Positions 17,985 to 27,666 are shown, numbered from the stretch's first letter. The stretch is 64,000 nucleotides of DNA from Fischerella muscicola PCC 7414 (GCF_000317205.1 NZ_AJLK01000161.1:1-64000); one strand, 5' to 3'. Made by a program: numbers and translations. Notes: generated by a model not told the origin, from the sequence alone.

Positions 17985-18083
17985 TTCCTCAAATTCTATT
18001 TCCAGTGGGTCATCGGTTACTATCCAGTCTTCTTTCTGGAGTGCATTTTTGACCGCTTTATGGAATAAATCTCTAGCTGACAT
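17985..18083 (-). pseudogene. xisH: Truncated xisH-like gene
   Basis: MSARDLFHKAVKNALQKEDW followed by IVTDDPLEIEFEEV matches the first ~35 residues of XisH-type (fdxN-element excision controlling factor H) proteins as I know them; full proteins are about 130-140 residues. After EEVTEQ the family sequence is lost and the frame continues into out-of-frame transposase DNA to 17823. No xisI follows. The transposon arrival or a deletion probably removed the rest. Confidence 0.75.
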
Positions 18084-18279
18084 CAGCAAACAAGTTTGTT
18101 TGTATTCATCTCACAAATGCGCGTATATTCTACCAAATACGGGCGTCTCCCACTTTCCGCGTCTTCGCTGTTCCTCTTTCCCCGATCGCCAATGGCCATA
18201 AATATTTACATATTTTATTTTTACCTTATTCTAATTTCAGTATTTAATCTTGATCGTAAATATTTTTACTTGATTTTCT

Positions 18280-19035
18280 ATGAAAATAGAGTCCAACATA
18301 TCCTCGGGAGAGGTTTCTATCTCTAGCACTGGTACAACAGTATTGAGTCTTTTGATACCGCGATCGCAACGACGGAAATTTTTTATCCAATTTACGCTGA
18401 TGACTTTCACCGGATGGGTTGTAGGTGGAATTGCCAGTATCGCTATAGAAAAATATCTCCTGCAAACACTCTCGCCAGGTCTGCTTCAACAACAACCTTC
18501 ATGGGATAGATGGGTAAAATCTATTAGTAGTGTTGTGTTTGCGATGATTTTTGCTGCCGATCAAGCAATCGTCTTGCGCCGCTATCTATCTGCATGGTGG
18601 TTGTGGATCCTGGCTACCAGTGTTGGTTGGTTGGTTGCCAATAATGTCTCTACAGCATGGATTGAGTATATTTCATCTATAGCTAACTCCTTGAATAAAA
18701 CTTTATCTTTTGAGGATGTAATATTTTTTGGAGGTTTATCAACAATCTCCTATGTTTTGTCGGGAATTTGGCTAGGATTTCTCCAGTGGTTAGTATTGCG
18801 ACGGAAGACAGCAGGTGCTTGGTGGTGGAATTTTCTGCCCTCATTTTCGTATTTGTGTATCAGTCTCTTTGTCTGGTTGCTTTCTTTTTTACAAGATCTG
18901 ATTCCAGAAGTCAGTCGCGCTCAGATATTGTATTTAAGTGGACAAGCATTGACGGCAATTATTCTAGGAGTTATTCCAGCCATTGGCTTTTGCAGGTTGA
19001 AAATTTACTCCCGCCGCATCACTGCACGCCAGTAG
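18280..19035 (+). CDS. Multi-pass membrane protein of unknown function
   Basis: 251 residues with about six hydrophobic segments: FTLMTFTGWVVGGIASIAI, SISSVVFAMIFAADQAIVL, WWLWILATSVGWLVANNV, ISYVLSGIWLGFLQWLVL, YLCISLFVWLLSFLQ, ALTAIILGVIPAIGF. The LGFLQWLVLRR and GWVVGG..A motifs recall a class of cyanobacterial integral membrane proteins of unknown role. It ends 25 bp before the oligopeptidase gene and may share its transcript. No catalytic motif is seen. Confidence 0.75.
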   Translation: MKIESNISSGEVSISSTGTTVLSLLIPRSQRRKFFIQFTLMTFTGWVVGGIASIAIEKYLLQTLSPGLLQQQPSWDRWVKSISSVVFAMIFAADQAIVLRRYLSAWWLWILATSVGWLVANNVSTAWIEYISSIANSLNKTLSFEDVIFFGGLSTISYVLSGIWLGFLQWLVLRRKTAGAWWWNFLPSFSYLCISLFVWLLSFLQDLIPEVSRAQILYLSGQALTAIILGVIPAIGFCRLKIYSRRITARQ

Positions 19036-19060
19036 TTGCAGCAAACTCAGGTGAAACAAG

Positions 19061-21133
19061 ATGAAAAAAATCGACTCCTCACAAACAACAGTTACTCCAC
19101 CCATTGCGGAAAAACGACCGCAGGTATTAGAGTTACACGGTGACAGGCGGATTGATAATTACTTTTGGATGCGCAATCACCAAGATCCAAAAACGATCGC
19201 CTACCTGGAAGCAGAAAATGCTTACACCCAAGCTAAGATGCAGCACACGGAGGCTTTGCAACAACAGCTATATGAGGAAATGCTGTCTCGGATTAAAGAA
19301 ACAGACCTTTCCGTGCCTTATCGTAAAGATGAATATTATTATTATTCGCGCACTGAAGAGGGTAAAGCTTATCCAATTTACTGTCGCCAAAAAGGTAGTC
19401 TTGATGCTCCTGAAGAAATACTGCTAGACCAAAATGAACTAGCCCAAGGGCATGATTTTTTTAGTATCGGGGTACTACAAGTTAGCCCTAATCATCAAAT
19501 ATTAGCTTATTCGGTAGATACAACTGGTTCTGAAAGATATACACTGTTTTTCTTAGATTTAAATACTCGTCAACTTTATCCAGAAAGTATCTCTGATACT
19601 TATTTTTCTTTGGCGTGGGCGAATGATAATCAAACAGTATTTTACACGAAATTAGATGATGCTAATCGTCCATTTCAGTTGTTTCGACATACATTAGCAA
19701 CAGATGTCAATGAAGATATTCTTATCTATCACGAACCGGATGATATTTATTATTTAGCAGTGGGCAAAACTCGCAGCCAAGCTTATATCTTGTTGAGCTT
19801 GGGGAGCAAAATCACCTCAGAAGTCCACTATTTAGATGCTAATAATCCTACCGGAAAGTTTCAGTTATTTTATCCCCGAACTACAGGGGTAGAATACGAC
19901 ATTGATCATCACAATGATTATTTTTATATAGTCACAAATGAGCAGGCAATTAACTTTAAGTTAATGAAAACTCCGGTAAATGCACCAAGTAAAGAGAATT
20001 GGCAAACTGTGATTCCCCATCGGGAAGATGTAATGTTATCAGGAATTAGTTTGTTTGCCAATCACTTGGTTATTTACGAACGTAAGGATGGATTACCGAT
20101 TGGTAGGGTACAAAACCTGAAAAGTGGAGAAGAACATAATATTACTTTTCCCGAACCAACCTACTCATTTTTTGAAGGTAGCAATCCGGAATTTGACACT
20201 ACTACTTTGCGGATACACTACACTTCTTTAATCACGCCGCCATCTGTATTTGATTACGATATGGAAACAAATGAGCGGGAATTGAAAAAAGAAACAGAAG
20301 TTTTGGGAGGCTACGACAGAACCCAGTATAACAGTGAAAAATTAATGGCTCCAGCGCCTGATGGTACACAAATTCCCATATCTATTGTTTATAAAAAGGG
20401 AATTAAAAAAGATGGCAAAAATCCTTTGTATCTGACTGGATATGGTGCTTATGGAGCAAATTACCCGGCATCATTTTCCTCAACTAGATTGTCATTGTTA
20501 GATCGGGGAATTGTATTTGCGATCGCTCATATTCGTGGTGGCGGAGAAATGGGGCGCAAATGGTATGAAGATGGCAAATTTTTGCACAAAAAAAATACCT
20601 TCACAGATTTTATTGCCTGTGCAGAATATCTAATATCTGAAGGGTGGACAACAAGTAATGCGCTTGCTATTTCCGGTGGTAGTGCTGGCGGTTTATTGAT
20701 GGGAGCAGTAGTTAATATGCGCCCAGATTTGTTTAAAGTGGTAGTTGCTGATGTGCCTTTTGTAGATGTAGTCACAACTATCCTGGATACTTCCCTACCT
20801 TTATCAGCAATGGAATGGGAAGAATGGGGTAATCCCAACGATAAAGTCTATTACGACTACATGAAATCATACTCACCCTACGATAACGTCGAGGCGAAAA
20901 CTTACCCAGATATGTTAATTACAGCTGGATTAAATGATGCGCGCGTTAAATATTGGGAACCTGCAAAATGGACAGCAAAACTACGAGAACTCAAAACAAA
21001 TGACAACATTCTCCTGTTGAAAATCAACATGGGTGCAGGACACAGTGGCGCATCTGGACGTTACGAAAGTCTCAAGGAACTGGCGTTTGAGTATGCTTTT
21101 GTGTTGGATAGATTGGGAGTAGAAAAGGGATAG
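19061..21133 (+). CDS. ptrB: Oligopeptidase B (S9A prolyl oligopeptidase family)
   Basis: 690-residue serine peptidase that cleaves short peptides, in family members after Arg/Lys. An N-terminal RIDNYFWMRN motif and a beta-propeller (about 80-410) cap the alpha/beta-hydrolase domain. Catalytic triad by motif: Ser541 in SGGSAGG, Asp626 in GLNDARV, His661 in GAGHSGASGR. AHIRGGGEMGRKWYEDGK is the conserved S9A loop. No signal peptide, so cytoplasmic. Length is normal for the family. Confidence 0.94.
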   Translation: MKKIDSSQTTVTPPIAEKRPQVLELHGDRRIDNYFWMRNHQDPKTIAYLEAENAYTQAKMQHTEALQQQLYEEMLSRIKETDLSVPYRKDEYYYYSRTEEGKAYPIYCRQKGSLDAPEEILLDQNELAQGHDFFSIGVLQVSPNHQILAYSVDTTGSERYTLFFLDLNTRQLYPESISDTYFSLAWANDNQTVFYTKLDDANRPFQLFRHTLATDVNEDILIYHEPDDIYYLAVGKTRSQAYILLSLGSKITSEVHYLDANNPTGKFQLFYPRTTGVEYDIDHHNDYFYIVTNEQAINFKLMKTPVNAPSKENWQTVIPHREDVMLSGISLFANHLVIYERKDGLPIGRVQNLKSGEEHNITFPEPTYSFFEGSNPEFDTTTLRIHYTSLITPPSVFDYDMETNERELKKETEVLGGYDRTQYNSEKLMAPAPDGTQIPISIVYKKGIKKDGKNPLYLTGYGAYGANYPASFSSTRLSLLDRGIVFAIAHIRGGGEMGRKWYEDGKFLHKKNTFTDFIACAEYLISEGWTTSNALAISGGSAGGLLMGAVVNMRPDLFKVVVADVPFVDVVTTILDTSLPLSAMEWEEWGNPNDKVYYDYMKSYSPYDNVEAKTYPDMLITAGLNDARVKYWEPAKWTAKLRELKTNDNILLLKINMGAGHSGASGRYESLKELAFEYAFVLDRLGVEKG

Positions 21134-21183
21134 GGAAACGGGATTAATACCAATTCGCCTTCAAATTATGAATAAATAATTTA

Positions 21184-21214
21184 TGGTGCGTTACAGCTTG
21201 GCTATAGCGCACCT
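21184..21214. terminator. Hairpin between convergent ptrB and minE
   Basis: GGTGCGTTAC...TAGCGCACC forms a stem (21185-21190 with 21207-21213, extended by ATGGTGCG/GCGCACCTT) between two convergent genes. GGTGCGTTA...GCACC hairpins are a common dispersed motif in cyanobacteria; a termination role is plausible but there is no long T-run. Confidence 0.45.
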
Positions 21215-21269
21215 TAAATTTAACTAATATCAATTTATGTTATTGACTACTTAATAAAAATGCCAATAA

Positions 21270-21599
21270 CTACATAATTTCGCTACTTTCCAACTCATTA
21301 TTTTCTTTATTTTCATTCTTTTCATTAAGTTCAGCTTCTTTAACCCGACGTATAGGGACATTGGCAATTAAGGCACTGGTTCGCTGATTACTTTCTAAAG
21401 AAAACTCTAAACCCTCCGTTTCGATTTCTACATAACGGCAAACAATTTCTAAGATTTCTTGCCGCATTTTTTCTATCATCTGGGGGCTTAAGTCAGCGCG
21501 ATCGTGAGCAATCACTAATTGCAGGCGACGTTTAACTTGATTGCGACTGTTAACGTCAGAATTACGAGTAAATAATCGTTCTAGAAGTTCAATGATCAT
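21270..21599 (-). CDS. minE: Cell division topological specificity factor MinE
   Basis: 109 residues. MinE stimulates MinD ATPase and drives Min oscillation. Start [13 protein letters not shown] is the conserved membrane-binding/anti-MinCD N-terminus; the middle [19 protein letters not shown]-like region ([17 protein letters not shown]) is diagnostic. The longest frame begins at 21650 inside minD, but the ATG at 21597-21599 fits the family. The C-terminal 15 residues ([18 protein letters not shown]) are a low-complexity acidic tail. Last gene of minCDE. Confidence 0.95.
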   Translation of the reverse strand: MIIELLERLFTRNSDVNSRNQVKRRLQLVIAHDRADLSPQMIEKMRQEILEIVCRYVEIETEGLEFSLESNQRTSALIANVPIRRVKEAELNEKNENKENNELESSEIM

Positions 21600-21631
21600 T
21601 GCTGCTAGGTATGGACAGATGGGGAAAAATA

Positions 21632-22438
21632 TCAAATGATTTTTGTCCACAACAATCTTCTAAGACGAGAGAAGATGCTGTCGCTGGGTGAGTCGAGTTC
21701 AAGAAAATCGACCGTTTCACCTTCCAATCTGCGAGCAATGTTATCAAAGGCTGTAGCCGCTAAAGAGGGAGTTTCTGCTAATACTAAAGGTTCGCCGCGA
21801 TTGGTAGAGACTATAACGCGCTCATCATCCGGAATGACCCCAATTAGAGGAATTGCCAGAAGTTCCTGAACATCCTGCACAGACATCATATCATTTGCCC
21901 GTACCATTGCGGGTTTGATCCGATTAATTATTAAATGAATGCGCTTGACACCTTGTGCTTCTAATAACCCGACGACGCGATCGGCGTCTCGGACGGAAGC
22001 AATTTCTGGTGTGGTAACAATTAATGCTTCTTTAGCTGGGGCGATCGCATTTTTAAACCCCATTTCAATACCTGCGGGGCTATCAATAATCACATATTGA
22101 TACTTTTGTGCCAATGCATTCACCAGCAACTTCATCTGATCAGGGGTGACTGCATCTTTAGTACGGTTCTGTGCTGCTGGTAACAAGACCAAATTTGGTT
22201 GGCGCTTGTCTTTTACCAATGCTTGTTCCAGGCGACACTCCCTAGCTAAAACTTCTACCGCCGTGTAAACGATGCGATTTTCTAGTCCTAGCAACAAATC
22301 TAAATTTCTCAAGCCAAAATCCGCATCAACTAATGCTACTTGACGCCCGATTTTTGCTAAAGCCATGCCTAAATTGGCTGTACAAGTGGTTTTACCCACG
22401 CCTCCTTTACCGGAGCTTATCACAATAATGCGAGTCAT
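21632..22438 (-). CDS. minD: Septum site-determining protein MinD
   Basis: 268-residue deviant-Walker ATPase that recruits MinC to the membrane. [20 protein letters not shown] carries the deviant Walker A (KGGVGKTT); [19 protein letters not shown] and IIDSPAGIE follow. The C-terminal amphipathic membrane-targeting helix is recognisable as [10 protein letters not shown]. Start at 22438 rather than the longer frame at 22480, which adds 14 unrelated residues. 49 bp after minC, 32 bp before minE. Confidence 0.97.
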   Translation of the reverse strand: MTRIIVISSGKGGVGKTTCTANLGMALAKIGRQVALVDADFGLRNLDLLLGLENRIVYTAVEVLARECRLEQALVKDKRQPNLVLLPAAQNRTKDAVTPDQMKLLVNALAQKYQYVIIDSPAGIEMGFKNAIAPAKEALIVTTPEIASVRDADRVVGLLEAQGVKRIHLIINRIKPAMVRANDMMSVQDVQELLAIPLIGVIPDDERVIVSTNRGEPLVLAETPSLAATAFDNIARRLEGETVDFLELDSPSDSIFSRLRRLLWTKII

Positions 22439-22487
22439 GACACAAACGCGCTTGATGATGTTTCTGTAAATATATAACACTAGAGCT

Positions 22488-23564
22488 TTATAGCTCTGGG
22501 TTCATCCTATTAAATTGGGTCTTAGAAAAATCACTAGCCCTACCGATACGAATTCCTTGGGGTGTGACGTATGCCACCTCAGGATAGAACTGCATTGGTA
22601 ATTTTTCTGGCGCTCTAGCAACAGCATCTGCGATCCGCAACTGGGTTGGTTCCATTTGCAAGGCCATAATCAGACACTCACGATTGCCCCCAGCACCAGC
22701 ATGAGCAACTCCTCGGAGACGACCCCAAACGAGAATATCACCATCTGCAACTACGATACCACCTGGATTTACATCTCCTAAAATAATTACGCTACCAGGA
22801 TGGCGAATTTCTACACCAGAACGCACCGTCATTTCTAGATATAGTGCTTCTTTCGAGGGTTTTTTGCTGATTTTAGATTCAGAAGCCAGGATATTTTCTC
22901 GTTGTATTTGTTCAACAGAGTAGCCAGCAGTAGCTGCTGCGATCGCTGTTTGGCGACGACTGGTAGCAACCGATTTCAGTTGCATTTGCACTTCGCTCAA
23001 AGTTTCAGCAAGTTGTTGCAGTTGTCTAGCATCTAAAAGGCGATCGCCTGCTACCAAATGCACAGGAGTATTAGGTGCAGTGAAGCGATCGCTACCATTG
23101 AGTCTTAACTTTAACTGTTGCCAAATTTCATTCCAATTGCGTTCCGAAGCAGACAGTTGCGATTCTGTGGGTAAAATTAATAAAAATCTTCCCTCCTCTG
23201 TTTTCATTTGAACTTGGCTATTTTTATTGACCCCATTTTCCAGTGGAGGTGATTTAGGGGGTTCTTTATCCACAGGGTCAACAGGCAATTCTGCATCCAC
23301 AACCGTATCAGACTCTACACTAGCAACAGCAGAATTTGATTCTGATTCAGTAAGAACAGAATTGGACTTTAAATACAGTAGAACAGAATTGATCTCCGCT
23401 TCTGGAAGTATAGAACTTGACTCCGCATCAACAGCTACAACAGATTTTGTCTCTGTATCAGCAACAGTAAACTTTACCTCTACATCACAAAGGCTGGAGA
23501 TTGATTCTGTATCATCAACAGCAGAATTTGACTTGAGATTGGGGATAGCAGAATCAGAAGTCAT
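22488..23564 (-). CDS. minC: Septum site-determining protein MinC with nonapeptide-repeat N-terminus
   Basis: 358-residue inhibitor of FtsZ assembly. The conserved parts are the N-terminal FtsZ-inhibiting domain (about 115-235) and the C-terminal beta-helix (about 245-345) with HPGSVIILGDVNPGGIVVAD and GRLRGVAHAGAGGNRE. Residues 4-94 are an extra segment of ten 9-residue units with consensus NSxVxxxES (e.g. NSVLTESES, NSAVASVES, DTVVDAELP), one unit with an added residue. Repeats then give way to a Pro-rich linker (DPVDKEPPKSPPLENG). Translation from MTSDSAIPNL is supported by the repeat starting at residue 4. Confidence 0.93.
   Translation of the reverse strand: MTSDSAIPNLKSNSAVDDTESISSLCDVEVKFTVADTETKSVVAVDAESSSILPEAEINSVLLYLKSNSVLTESESNSAVASVESDTVVDAELPVDPVDKEPPKSPPLENGVNKNSQVQMKTEEGRFLLILPTESQLSASERNWNEIWQQLKLRLNGSDRFTAPNTPVHLVAGDRLLDARQLQQLAETLSEVQMQLKSVATSRRQTAIAAATAGYSVEQIQRENILASESKISKKPSKEALYLEMTVRSGVEIRHPGSVIILGDVNPGGIVVADGDILVWGRLRGVAHAGAGGNRECLIMALQMEPTQLRIADAVARAPEKLPMQFYPEVAYVTPQGIRIGRASDFSKTQFNRMNPEL
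23283..23555 (-). repeat. 27-bp-period coding repeat in minC
   Basis: Ten degenerate 27-bp units encode the NSxVxxxES nonapeptides at the MinC N-terminus. DNA units share GCAGAATTTGA / ACAGAATTGGA-type cores on the plus strand. The register breaks once by a single codon (unit KSVVAVDAES). Confidence 0.8.
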
Positions 23565-24113
23565 GCAGCATTAGCCTAAAGAGAGAAACTGAGCAACTAC
23601 CAATATTAAATTATTTGTCTTTGATACTGCCTTCTCGCAAGTTGCAAATTATGAAACTGACCTGAGGCAGAACGAATTCTTTTCTTGGAAAACTCACGTT
23701 AATAATGCATCTTTACCCTGGCTTGGTATAAGAATTTAGCACAAATTATTCCCAAATGTTGGAAGTTATATTGGCAACAAACCATTTGAACAGAATTGCA
23801 GAGGACTAAATTGTTTAGTATAAATTTTTTCTAAAATCTTCAGCATAGCTGTCTTTCTTCAGTCCGCTTCCAACCAAAGCTAGCGAAGTTACCTCTTTTC
23901 AATCAAAAGTATAAATGTACACGATTAACCCTATATGTTGTGTAAATTTATTTAACAAAAACCTCTTGTTTATCCGCTGAAATACGAATTAAGACAAATT
24001 GTGATGGTAATTTTTATTTTATAGGTTGCACTAGCGGTTCTCTTTTTATCCAAATTCCAATAATATTAAGTTCCTCGTTTAGAAGGATTTTTGTCTAACA
24101 AGGATTATAAGTA
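23565..24113. promoter_or_regulatory. Divergent intergenic region between minC and a subtilase
   Basis: 550 bp of AT-rich DNA between divergent genes; it must carry promoters for both. TTCTTTTCTTGG and TGTACACGATTAACCCTATA are present, but no confident -35/-10 pair or known operator is identified. No ORF is supported. Confidence 0.35.
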
Positions 24114-25529
24114 ATGAAATTAGGTTCAACAATCCATTCATGTTTATTATACTTTTCCTGTTTTTCATATTTATCTATAGCCCTTGTCAGCTTTAAAACG
24201 TTGATAGCTCCTGCTCATGCTCAGATCAGTCCTCCTGGTAATGGCTTTGGACAAACTAAAACTCTAGATTTTGATAACCTAATTTCTAAAGCCAACAAAT
24301 ACGGTACTGTCAGAGTCATCATTGGTTTAAAAGCAAATTTTATACCCGAAGGCAGGCTAGCAACTTCTTTGGCTCAGAGTCAAAGAACAGCGATCGCCCA
24401 AAGACAAAATGTCATCTTGAGCAAGCTTTCAACTTACAAACCCGCTGTAATCACCAAGTTTCAGACGATTCCCTACTTTGCTGCCCAGCTCAATGCTCGG
24501 GCTTTGAAGGTTCTTCAATCTGATCCAAACATTATCAGTATTCAAGAGGACATAGCTGTACCAGCGACGCTGATGGAAAGTATTCCTATAACTAGAGCTA
24601 ATAATGCTTGGAGTAGTGGGTTTACGGGTGCAGGGCAAACAGTTGCCATCTTAGATACAGGTGTAGACTCCAGCCATCCTTTTTTAGCAGGCAAGGTAGT
24701 TTCAGAAGCTTGTTATTCCACTACTGATTCAACCTACCAAAGTACAAGTTTATGCCCGAATGGATCGGCTCAACAGGTGGGTACTGGTTCCGCAGTTAAT
24801 TGCACCAGCACCATTGTTGATTGCGATCATGGCACCCATGTGGCTGGGATCGCTGCGGGTAATGGCTCTAGTTTTTCTGGGGTTGCCAAGGACGCTAAGA
24901 TTATTGCTATTCAAATCTTCTCTCGATTTGATTCTGCTGAACAATGCCAGCCGCTTCCATCACCCTGTATCTTGAGTTACGCCAGTGATCAAATACGAGC
25001 TCTAGAACAGGTTTATAACCTCCGTTCCAGTTTCTCAATTGCAGCAGCTAACATGAGTTTGGGAGGGGGTAGCTATACGACTAACTGTGATGCTAGCTAT
25101 GGAAACCTCAAGGCAATCGTCGATAACCTCCGTTCTGTTGGTATAGCTACTGTCATTGCTGCCGGAAATGATGGTAGCATTGACGGTCTAAGTTTCCCTG
25201 CTTGCATCTCGTCAGCAATTAGTGTCGGTTCTACCAAAGACGGTAGTTCTGGCGGTAATGCTGATGAAGTATCGAATTTTTCTAATAGTGCTTCATTTCT
25301 ATCTCTTCTGGCTCCAGGAGAAGCAATCTACTCCTCGGTTCCGGGTGGTAATTACGCTAATTTCTATGGAACTTCAATGGCAGCTCCCCATGTAACAGGA
25401 GCTTGGGCTATTTTTAAGCAGAAGAACCCATCTGCTAGTGTTGCGGACACTCTTGCAAATTTTCAAAACACAGGCATTCCTGTAACTGATCCGAGAAATG
25501 GTATCCAAAAATCGCGTATCCGTCTTTGA
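24114..25529 (+). CDS. Secreted subtilisin-family (S8) serine protease
   Basis: 471 residues. Signal peptide (hydrophobic SCFSYLSIALVSFKTLIA, cleavage likely after AHAQ at 37). An inhibitor-I9-like propeptide occupies about 60-150 (VRVIIGLKANFIPEG ... NIISIQEDIAVP). Catalytic triad: Asp181 in VAILDTGVDSSHP, His239 in DHGTHVAGIAAGN, Ser421 in GTSMAAPHVTGA, with oxyanion Asn352 in AAGNDG. Four or more Cys pairs in the catalytic domain fit an extracellular enzyme. The end RIRL is close to the domain boundary, so no C-terminal extension. Confidence 0.94.
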   Translation: MKLGSTIHSCLLYFSCFSYLSIALVSFKTLIAPAHAQISPPGNGFGQTKTLDFDNLISKANKYGTVRVIIGLKANFIPEGRLATSLAQSQRTAIAQRQNVILSKLSTYKPAVITKFQTIPYFAAQLNARALKVLQSDPNIISIQEDIAVPATLMESIPITRANNAWSSGFTGAGQTVAILDTGVDSSHPFLAGKVVSEACYSTTDSTYQSTSLCPNGSAQQVGTGSAVNCTSTIVDCDHGTHVAGIAAGNGSSFSGVAKDAKIIAIQIFSRFDSAEQCQPLPSPCILSYASDQIRALEQVYNLRSSFSIAAANMSLGGGSYTTNCDASYGNLKAIVDNLRSVGIATVIAAGNDGSIDGLSFPACISSAISVGSTKDGSSGGNADEVSNFSNSASFLSLLAPGEAIYSSVPGGNYANFYGTSMAAPHVTGAWAIFKQKNPSASVADTLANFQNTGIPVTDPRNGIQKSRIRL

Positions 25530-25535
25530 AAATAG

Positions 25536-25625
25536 GGATCGGGGATCGGAAATTGGGCATTGGTATTGGTGTTTATTCTCCCCCTCCCTTGTCCCCCGTG
25601 TCCCCCAAGTCGTCCCCCTTGTCCC
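25536..25625. repeat. GGGGATCGG / CCCTTGTCCCCC low-complexity spacer
   Basis: AGGGATCGGGGATCGG then CCTCCCTTGTCCCCCGTGTC and CCCCAAGTCGTCCCCCTTGT between convergent genes. The reverse complement (ACAAGGGGGAC, GACACGGGGGAC) matches DNA inside the histidine kinase gene at 34261-34323. Confidence 0.7.
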
Positions 25626-26972
25626 TTACTTAGTTTTTTGACTCAGTCGTTGATATACAGTCGCCAAGCCATTAGCATCACCGACGTTACCTGGAAATAG
25701 TACCACTGGTAAATTAGGAAATTGGGGATGGTCAGCAGGAGTCCGCACCATTGAACAACCTGGTAAAATTTGACCAAGTAACCGGGCAGAAGTCAAGGCT
25801 AAGCCTGTACTCAAGACATCGTTAGAAGTTATACCACCTTTACTGATCAAAAATCCTAAATCTGCTGGCAAACCCCGTACAACATCCATCAATAAACGGG
25901 AAACCTTAGCCCCAAATTGTAAGCGTGTATTCACATCTTTAAAAGTAAGTTCTTGGCGACTGGTGTAAACTACTGGTGTTTTGCCAGCTGCATGGGCAGT
26001 GCGAACACTTTCGAGGACTTCGGTTAACAATCGGGCAGATTGATCCACATCATCTAACAAACGCGCCACATCAACTTCAACCCCGAATGTACCTTCTACT
26101 CGTAGTAGTGCTTCTAGCTGCTGAGTAGTTTTTTTGACATGAGAACCGACAATCACTGCTCCTGGCTTACCATTGCGTACATACTCAGCCATATTTTCTG
26201 GAGCGATCGCTTGCGGGGGTAAAGCAGCCAAAGCTGTTAAGATACTAGCAGCACTGCGAAATAAAAAGCGTTTCCCTTGACTGACTGCCGATAATACATC
26301 TTGGGCAAAACGATCTAAATCCGCTTGAGTTTCTCCATCGACAACACAGCACTGATTACCACTCAGATTCATCAAGGCTTCTAAGCAGCCATTACGGATA
26401 TCTGCAAGTAAAAATCTTTTTACGGAGTCTGCCTTGATCTGCCCTTGTGTTTTTTCCTCCACATATTTAGGTAAGTAACTGTGATGGTAGCCGAACACAG
26501 AATCACGAGCGAATTCTGTTTCATGAACAGGTTTAGGAACACCATCAACAATTAGATAATGTATGCTGTCGCGGGTAATACGTCCACCTTCAAAAAATGC
26601 TGGTACAAGAAAATGAGCATCAAAAGGACCGAGTTCTTGAGCAATAACATCGGTTTCTATCGGGTAATGTCCCCGCAAAGTCGAGTCAGAACGACTGACG
26701 ATGAGAAATCCTTCCCTATCGCCTGCTTGCGGGGGTGGGGGGGTAGTCCCTAAAGCTGCTAGCAAATTCTGACAAACTTGCCTGGTGACAGATGCAGCCG
26801 ACTCAGGTGGTAACGCTCTTGTATTTGTTAGTACAAAGAAAATTGGTGCATCGTCTTGCAATCCCAGGCGTAAAGTGTCCACATCCCAACGCATTAGCAG
26901 CAAACAACTGTGGACTGTTTGCGAACCTGTTGGATCATCATCAAGGACGATTATTTTTGGTTTTATGGTCAT
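25626..26972 (-). CDS. Four-carbon acid sugar kinase family protein (DUF1537)
   Basis: 448 residues. The family phosphorylates C4 sugar acids such as threonate or erythronate; the substrate here is unknown. Landmarks: N-terminal IIVLDDDPTGSQTVHSC, SRSDSTLRGHYPIET, LVPAFFEGGRIT, and C-terminal nucleotide-binding part LGFLISKGGITSNDVLSTGL and PVVLFPGNVGDANGL. No accompanying sugar-acid dehydrogenase or aldolase is present; it follows a membrane protein gene by 7 bp on the same strand. Confidence 0.88.
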   Translation of the reverse strand: MTIKPKIIVLDDDPTGSQTVHSCLLLMRWDVDTLRLGLQDDAPIFFVLTNTRALPPESAASVTRQVCQNLLAALGTTPPPPQAGDREGFLIVSRSDSTLRGHYPIETDVIAQELGPFDAHFLVPAFFEGGRITRDSIHYLIVDGVPKPVHETEFARDSVFGYHHSYLPKYVEEKTQGQIKADSVKRFLLADIRNGCLEALMNLSGNQCCVVDGETQADLDRFAQDVLSAVSQGKRFLFRSAASILTALAALPPQAIAPENMAEYVRNGKPGAVIVGSHVKKTTQQLEALLRVEGTFGVEVDVARLLDDVDQSARLLTEVLESVRTAHAAGKTPVVYTSRQELTFKDVNTRLQFGAKVSRLLMDVVRGLPADLGFLISKGGITSNDVLSTGLALTSARLLGQILPGCSMVRTPADHPQFPNLPVVLFPGNVGDANGLATVYQRLSQKTK

Positions 26973-26979
26973 TTGTATA

Positions 26980-27666
26980 TTAAGGGAGCGACTGTTGTAA
27001 TTTTCTTATCTGGCTTTGTATATCCAAGTCAATCTGCAATGACTGATTGAGAATTTGAGCATATTCTCCAGTGGAACTGCTAATTTGTAAGGCTTGGAGA
27101 TTAGCTAAATTATTGACGAACAGTTCTTGTTGCTCAGGAAGCAGTTTTTTATTATCTCTTAATACTCGCTCGATTTTCAAAGCCCGAACTAAATCTTCTC
27201 TTACCAATTCCAGGGCAGTAATAACAGTTTGTCTGTCATTGATATTATTTTCTGAATTGTCAGAAACTGCTAGCTGATCGAGATTATCTACCGCTTGTAC
27301 AACTGCATGATATTTATCAACTTCATTTAAAAGAATGATCAATGTCTTAGGATAGCGAAAACGTCGCCACAACCAACGTCCAAGTACAACTGCAATTGCG
27401 ACAGCGATGAGTAAAACGATTCCTAAGCCAATGTTGGAACCAATCGTCAGAGTGATTAACGCATAAATCAAACCGCCAATTAATAAAACTAGCAACAGCG
27501 TTTCCCGCATTTCCTTCATCAAAAATGCAAATCGTTGTTTGCGATTTGCCATCATAGAAGGTAGGAGAAAATCTTCTGGTTTGACGCCAGTTAAACGTTT
27601 GAGTTCTCCCTTAGTTATTTCCAAGCCTAGTAAATCCGGCTGCACGACATAGATACTCCCTTCCAA
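26980..27666 (-). CDS. Conserved membrane protein, two helices plus cytoplasmic coil
   Basis: 228 residues, not recognised beyond its layout. After a 50-residue N-terminus (GVKPEDFLLPSMMANRKQR) come two adjacent hydrophobic helices (LLLVLLIGGLIYALITLTI, LGIVLLIAVAIAVVLGRWL), then a charged, helix-prone C-terminal half rich in L, Q, N (VREDLVRALKIERVLRDNKK). Its stop is 7 bp from the DUF1537 gene, so the two are likely cotranscribed. Function unknown. Confidence 0.72.
   Translation of the reverse strand: MEGSIYVVQPDLLGLEITKGELKRLTGVKPEDFLLPSMMANRKQRFAFLMKEMRETLLLVLLIGGLIYALITLTIGSNIGLGIVLLIAVAIAVVLGRWLWRRFRYPKTLIILLNEVDKYHAVVQAVDNLDQLAVSDNSENNINDRQTVITALELVREDLVRALKIERVLRDNKKLLPEQQELFVNNLANLQALQISSSTGEYAQILNQSLQIDLDIQSQIRKLQQSLP

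Noticed and set aside
17823-18089. Single 88-codon frame as an intact gene
   Set aside because: Only its first ~35 residues resemble XisH; the rest is out-of-frame transposase DNA.
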